NCBI GenBank assembly: GCA_964625865.1
Contig: CAZVEV010000111.1
Location: 1 to 17,302, forward strand
Reading direction: 5' to 3'
Source: CAZVEV01 sp964625865
Lineage (GTDB): Bacteria > Planctomycetota > Phycisphaerae > SM23-33
Length of the DNA stretch: 17,302 nucleotides
Shown here: one piece after another, positions 14,163 through 17,302 of the stretch
Numbering within the stretch: position 1 is the first letter of the stretch
Layout: each line of letters begins with the position of its first letter
The notes under the pieces: generated by a model
The model's database searches: none
The model's input: only the letters and a program-made list of their open reading frames with translations
What the model was told of the DNA's origin: nothing
Position numbers and translations under genes: made by a program

Positions 14163-14249
14163 GTCGGATCATACCGCCCGCCTCTTCCGCCGAACCAGCA
14201 GGACCCCGCCGCCCAGGACGAGAAGCCCCACCGTCGCCGGTTCGGGGAT
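14119..14249 (-). repeat. Homology block B, copy 2 (3' end of P12 plus spacer)
   Basis: Partner of 8051-8181. It covers the P12 tail, stop codon and spacer. The match ends just after the codons for Pro-Glu-Pro, where the ectodomains begin to differ. Confidence 0.85.
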
Positions 14250-15131
14250 GAACGCCGTGTCGAGCCCGTACTTCTGCTCGAGGTAGACACCCACCTGCTG
14301 AAATTCCGTGTCCGTCAGTTCGTCGGAATACAGCAGGAACTCGGCGATGTCGCCGTCGAATCGGTCGATGTAGACGTTTGCGTCCTTGCTCCACCCCGCG
14401 CCGACGGTGTATCCCTCATCCTGGGGACTGACCTTGTTGGTCGGGCCGGCCGAGGTGTTCTCGGCTCCGAGGTTTCCGTCGCGGTAGTACTCGCCTTGAT
14501 TGTATGTGGCCCCGTCAGCGGCTCGCCACGTGCCGATTCGGACCGTGCCGGCATCGAACTTCTCGTTCGTATCGGTATATAGCCGGTTGCCGTTGTTGAA
14601 CCGATAGCCCGCCGTACTGACATCGAATCCAACGCTCTTACCAGGCCCGTCAGTCCCGACAACGTGTCCAAACTGGATGGCCCTCTGAATACCGCCGGCG
14701 GTCTCCAGTCGAGCGACGATGAACGCCGTATACGCCGGCGCCGTGCCGGTAATGCCCAGACCGGTCAGCGACTTGAGCTTGTCCCAATTCGCCTGGTTGC
14801 CCTGGTTCGTTCCCTCGTTAAACCGCACGACCGGCTTGTACTGCCCGCCGCCGATGGCGATCCCGTTCTGTATCCAGTTGGGTGTCGGTTGAGATCCGTC
14901 CTGCGTGGCGTCCTGACTGGCGTTGTCGCCCGTGCCGCTGCCCGTCGATGTCGAATCAGCCCATGCGGTGACCTCAGCCCCGTCACTGACCCCGCCGCCG
15001 TTGATGTTCGCGCTGTCGGCGTCCAGCCACAGGACAAGGTTGTCGGTGACCGGAACAGTCGCCGCCTGCAAAACCGATACGCCGCACACGCCAAAGGCGA
15101 TCACGACGAAAACGGAAAGTGATTTTTTCAT
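14169..15131 (-). CDS. P12: LamG-like PEP-CTERM protein (LWLDA type)
   Basis: A 320-residue protein from the ATG at 15131, supported by GGGAG 7 nt upstream and the signal peptide MKKSLSVFVVIAFGVCGVSV; an ATG at 15158 would add 9 residues within the leader. The mature part starts with DNLVLWLDADSANINGGGV (30-48) and includes VTAWADSTS, AYTAFIVARLET, and the late LamG strand FDGDIAEFLLYSDELT (258-273) followed by VGVYLEQKYGL. This LWLDA...AWAD / YLEQKYG layout is a known variant of LamG-like domains in secreted bacterial proteins, distinct from the P10/P11 type. The tail is PEP 296-298, VGLLVLGGGVLLV, RRKRRAV; its DNA is nearly identical to P7. Likely first gene of the P12-P11 unit. Ligand unknown. 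Confidence 0.93.
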   Translation of the reverse strand: MKKSLSVFVVIAFGVCGVSVLQAATVPVTDNLVLWLDADSANINGGGVSDGAEVTAWADSTSTGSGTGDNASQDATQDGSQPTPNWIQNGIAIGGGQYKPVVRFNEGTNQGNQANWDKLKSLTGLGITGTAPAYTAFIVARLETAGGIQRAIQFGHVVGTDGPGKSVGFDVSTAGYRFNNGNRLYTDTNEKFDAGTVRIGTWRAADGATYNQGEYYRDGNLGAENTSAGPTNKVSPQDEGYTVGAGWSKDANVYIDRFDGDIAEFLLYSDELTDTEFQQVGVYLEQKYGLDTAFIPEPATVGLLVLGGGVLLVRRKRRAV

Positions 15132-15238
15132 GCCTGCACTCCCTCGAGGGCATACCATAGCTGTAACTATTCAGGCGAAGCTGACGGTTTGCACAACCTC
15201 CACCTCACGGAAGACTTCGCCCGGCTCAAGGCTCTGCG

Positions 15239-15255
15239 CCGGTGACGTTCACCGG
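15239..15255 (-). promoter_or_regulatory. Perfect inverted repeat in P12 leader
   Basis: CCGGTGACGTTCACCGG, 7-bp arms with CGT centre, at the same place as the repeat before P10. Flanking bases differ between the two copies while the arms are kept. Confidence 0.6.
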
Positions 15256-15266
15256 TGCTACTGTTA

Positions 15267-15301
15267 AGTTTACTCTATCCGGCCGACTCTGCAAGAGAAA
15301 A
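15267..15301 (-). promoter_or_regulatory. Candidate promoter of P12
   Basis: TTGCAG (15289-15294) and TAAACT (15267-15272) on the coding strand, 16 nt apart, matching the layout before P10. The upstream TTTTCTC is also kept. Confidence 0.4.
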
Positions 15302-15343
15302 CTCGCTCGCGCCGGCCTGTCGTATCATTTCATGCGATTGTCG

Positions 15344-16288
15344 CTACGCCCGTCTCCTCCGCCGGGCCAGCAGGACCCCGCCGCCCAGGACCAGCAGGCC
15401 CACCGTCGCCGGCTCGGGGACTACGGCGTTGTAGAGGGCGGCGACTTCCGCGTCGGTCTTGGCGTCGCTGTAAAGCCGCACAATGGCGATCTGGCCATCG
15501 AAGTCGCCGGCGCTGCCGGCGGCTCCCAGGGCGCTGTCGACGCCGCCCAGACCGGCATCGTTGTTGCCGTCCTGCCAGTACTTGAACTCCGCGTTGTTGC
15601 CGATCCGTTGACCGTTGAGGTAAAGCCGCATCTTCCCCGTGCCGCCCGCATTGTCCGGATCAACCACGCCGACAATCTGCATGAAGTCGTCAAGCACGTC
15701 GGGATAGGTCGCGTCGGTCAGCGTTACGTCGACATTCTTCTGGCTGTTGCTCAGGCGTGTCCGCAACGTCAACACCACGTTGTCGGGTCCTGCCTGGAAG
15801 CCGATATGCCCGCCACTGGTGGCTCCGCCCGACTCGAGGAGGATTTCATTGCCGATCTCGTCGAGACTCGTCGCATTCGGCTTGACCCAGAGTTCCCAGG
15901 TCGTGCTCGCCCCTTCATCATCGCTGGTGCCGCCCAGCGGATAGTCGGCCTTGCCGAAGCTGTCTTTGGGGTTGTCGGACTTGCTCGTCCCCTGGAAGCC
16001 CCCGCTGCTGCTGCCGGTGAACGAATAGGACGCGGTGATGCCGAGGTAGCTCGATCCGGGGCTGGAGTTGTATGTGTGCCCGACCAGTCCCCAGTCGCGG
16101 TTGTGGCTGGGACTGGAGTTGTTGACGTTGGCCTCCCATACGGCGTCGGCTCCGCCGTCGGGGTCCTGCCCCGCGTCATATTCGTAGATGAGCCCCGCCC
16201 GGGCTGAGGAAACGAAAACAACAGCCAGGCCGACAGACGTCACGAGGGCCAGCCGGAACAGACTCCGGCGATTGGTAATGGTCATCAT
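15344..16288 (-). CDS. P13: LamG-type PEP-CTERM protein, paralogue of P7
   Basis: A 314-residue protein beginning MMTITNRRSLFRLALVTSVG, closely like P7; GAGGTGA lies just upstream of the two adjacent ATGs. The mature part begins YEYDAGQDPDGGADAVWEAN, which keeps the DA-x-x-D-x-D-G...W-E signature and may bind calcium. ILLESGGATSGGHIGF, LRLYLNGQRIG-type hairpin (MRLYLNGQ) and FDGQIAIVRLYSDAKTDAEV (about 263-282) are LamG strands, followed by ALYNAV. The tail is PEP 291-293, VGLLVLGGGVLLA, RRRRRA. It lies 59 bp after P14, with CGTTGTGTCCTTCGTCGTG (plus strand) in the spacer, as in the P8-P7 spacer. The 3' spacer to P12 is 212 bp and holds the P12 leader. Confidence 0.93.
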   Translation of the reverse strand: MMTITNRRSLFRLALVTSVGLAVVFVSSARAGLIYEYDAGQDPDGGADAVWEANVNNSSPSHNRDWGLVGHTYNSSPGSSYLGITASYSFTGSSSGGFQGTSKSDNPKDSFGKADYPLGGTSDDEGASTTWELWVKPNATSLDEIGNEILLESGGATSGGHIGFQAGPDNVVLTLRTRLSNSQKNVDVTLTDATYPDVLDDFMQIVGVVDPDNAGGTGKMRLYLNGQRIGNNAEFKYWQDGNNDAGLGGVDSALGAAGSAGDFDGQIAIVRLYSDAKTDAEVAALYNAVVPEPATVGLLVLGGGVLLARRRRRA

Positions 16289-16347
16289 GATGTCACCTCA
16301 CGTTCATTCAGAACGTCTTCGTTGTGTCCTTCGTCGTGTTCCGTTCG
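16289..16347 (-). other. P14-P13 intergenic spacer, similar to the P8-P7 spacer
   Basis: 59 bp. On the plus strand it holds GTCTTCGTTGTGTCC followed by TTCGTCGTGTTCCG. The same run, CGTTGTGTCCTTCGTCGTG and beyond, is in the P8-P7 spacer (9079-9122), but there about 20 bp nearer the start codon are missing. The similarity continues into the 3' ends of P14 and P8. Confidence 0.6.
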
Positions 16348-17235
16348 CTATCTGACCCGCCGCCTGCGGAAGGGCAGCACGGCCAGGCCCAGGGCGATCA
16401 CGCCAAGCGTCGCCGGCTCGGGCAAGGAGTCGTAGTTCTGCTGGGCCTCGGTCCCGGTGAACAGTTGGTTGCGGTAGTACCGCAGGATGGCGATGTCGCC
16501 GTCGAAGTCCTCGTAGTCGCCGCCGCCGGCGACGCTGCCGTTGACCTTCCCCAGGCCCGCATTGTCGCCGCCGTCCCAGTCGTTCTTGGCGGCGTTATTG
16601 GCGCCGCCGGCCGTGCCGCCGGACGTTCCGTTGTGGAACAGTTCGAGCCCGGCGATCTGCCCCGAGTTGAAATCAAGGACCGCCACGATCTGGTGGAACG
16701 GGCCCACCGCCAGGCCGGTCACCTGGGCGGTGGTGTGTTGCCCGCTCCCGGTGCCCTGTTGCGAACGGAACTTCAGCGTCGTGCCGTTGAGGTAGATCGC
16801 CGTGCCCTGTCCGTTGCCGCCCGTTTCAAACAGCACATGATCGCCCGTGTCGTCGCTCAGCCGGAAGACGATCTCGAACGTGGCGTCGACGGTTGTCCCC
16901 GCTCCGCCCGGGATGTTCTGGTCCCAGTCCTCACGCCCGGCCTTCGCGCCGGAGAAACTGTAAGCCGTCGTAATGGCCGAGAAGTCCGTACCGACCGTGT
17001 CGCCCGATACGTCGATTCTCGACTGGGCGCCGCCGAAGTTCCAGGCATCCGTCGACCCGTAGCGGGAGTCGGTTTCCCAGACGTTATTCCCGTTGGTATC
17101 GGTGTCCGCTTCCCAGTTGACCGTGGGGGCGTTGAAGGGCGTCGTGGTGCCCGCCGCAGGCAGCGCCGGCATCAGCAGGCCAAGCGCAACAAGGGTCCAA
17201 CTCGGGATCCATTGAACGATCGATCTAATTCGCAT
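16348..17235 (-). CDS. P14: LamG-type PEP-CTERM protein
   Basis: A 295-residue protein from the ATG at 17233-17235, with AGGGAGA about 8 nt upstream. The signal peptide is MRIRSIVQWIPSWTLVALG and the following hydrophobic stretch, cut near AAG (27-29). The mature part has NWEADTDTNGNNVWETD (40-56), a variant of the N-terminal acidic signature of P10/P11/P13, then VLFETGGNGQGTAIYLNG, NDWDGGDNAGLGKVNG and FDGDIAILRYYRNQLFTG (from about 244), so the ectodomain is of the same LamG subgroup. The tail, PEP 272-274, LGVIALGLAVLPF, RRRRVR, is almost the same as P8, which has another ectodomain type. It is the first gene of the array inside this window; what lies upstream is not visible. Confidence 0.93.
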   Translation of the reverse strand: MRIRSIVQWIPSWTLVALGLLMPALPAAGTTTPFNAPTVNWEADTDTNGNNVWETDSRYGSTDAWNFGGAQSRIDVSGDTVGTDFSAITTAYSFSGAKAGREDWDQNIPGGAGTTVDATFEIVFRLSDDTGDHVLFETGGNGQGTAIYLNGTTLKFRSQQGTGSGQHTTAQVTGLAVGPFHQIVAVLDFNSGQIAGLELFHNGTSGGTAGGANNAAKNDWDGGDNAGLGKVNGSVAGGGDYEDFDGDIAILRYYRNQLFTGTEAQQNYDSLPEPATLGVIALGLAVLPFRRRRVR

Positions 17236-17302
17236 ACCGATTTCTCCCTGAGATATTGTCAGAAGTTGTGGATGGCGGACGGAAAAAACGCGGCGTATCC
17301 TT
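17236..17302 (-). other. Upstream sequence of P14, partial
   Basis: 67 bp to the window edge. The ribosome binding site AGGGAGA is visible. A TTTTTT tract occurs near 17283-17288 (on the coding strand), but I see no convincing promoter, and none of the P3/P10/P12 leader elements. Confidence 0.4.

Larger units (their letters stand above)
15132..15320 (-). promoter_or_regulatory. Leader of P12, copy of a conserved leader element
   Basis: Partner of the P10 leader. The three longest identical runs are at 15197-15232, 15282-15301 and 15303-15319. The parts that differ are the -10 area and the sequence between the 36-nt run and the ribosome binding site, so the conserved parts are not simply a recent duplication without selection. 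It is followed on the coding strand by GGGAGTGCAGGC (site 15139-15143) and the ATG. Confidence 0.6.

Noticed and set aside
15132..15320. Leader as a cyclic-di-GMP (GEMM) riboswitch or another known riboswitch
   Set aside because: Such switches regulate some extracellular protein genes, but I could not find the conserved core of the GEMM motif in any of the three leaders.
1..17302. Programmed variation system: invertible shufflon, diversity-generating retroelement or phase-variable repeats
   Set aside because: Mosaic genes suggested it, but there is no recombinase, reverse transcriptase or template repeat, all modules point the same way, and no simple repeat tract that could slip was seen in a coding region. 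Ordinary homologous recombination is enough.

Overview
The window is an accessory, surface-protein region from a GC-rich bacterium. Every real gene lies on the minus strand. There are 14 genes, called here P1 to P14 from left to right, so transcription runs from P14 towards P1. Thirteen end in a PEP-CTERM sorting signal: Pro-Glu-Pro, a hydrophobic stretch and a terminal Arg cluster. P1 runs off the left edge before its C-terminus, but it is a clear paralogue of P10 and P11. All 14 begin with a signal peptide. The ectodomains are mostly LamG / concanavalin-like beta-sandwiches, plus one DNRLRE/CBM96-like domain and two kinds of module I cannot name. Many LamG-type PEP-CTERM paralogues with tails of the GLLVLGGGVLL-RRRRR type suggest an uncultured Planctomycetota genome (Phycisphaerae-like). 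That is inference from protein style; there is no marker gene. A run of 100 Ns marks a scaffold join, so this is probably a draft or metagenome assembly.

Layout by likely transcription unit, from intergenic length and promoter-like elements: unit 1, P14-P13 (17235 to 15344); unit 2, P12-P11 (15131 to 12611); unit 3, P10 to P4 (12405 to 4038), with gaps of 41-94 bp; unit 4, P3 to P1 (3565 to <1). Genes within units are 41-94 bp apart. The starts of units 2, 3 and 4 (P12, P10, P3) each have a long upstream region of about 200 bp or more. These three leaders share a TTTTCTCTTGCA promoter-like motif, an inverted repeat and a GGGAG- or GGAG-type ribosome binding site, and all three genes start with MKKS. 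The P12 and P10 leaders are near-duplicates; the P3 leader is more diverged. The only stretch over 300 bp without a gene is 3566-4037, which holds the P3 leader, the assembly gap and a 27-bp tandem repeat.

The most interesting feature is mosaicism. Four parts recur in different combinations: (i) the 5' leader plus signal peptide, (ii) the ectodomain, (iii) an optional membrane-proximal module of about 190 residues, and (iv) the PEP-CTERM tail. DNA-level homology blocks cover gene ends and intergenic spacers, and one mosaic junction can be placed to about 6 bp (8051-8056). The array looks like a factory for recombining secreted adhesin or matrix proteins that share one sorting route. The exosortase that would process them, and any regulator, recombinase or polysaccharide gene, are not in the window. 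The ligand and function of every protein are unknown.
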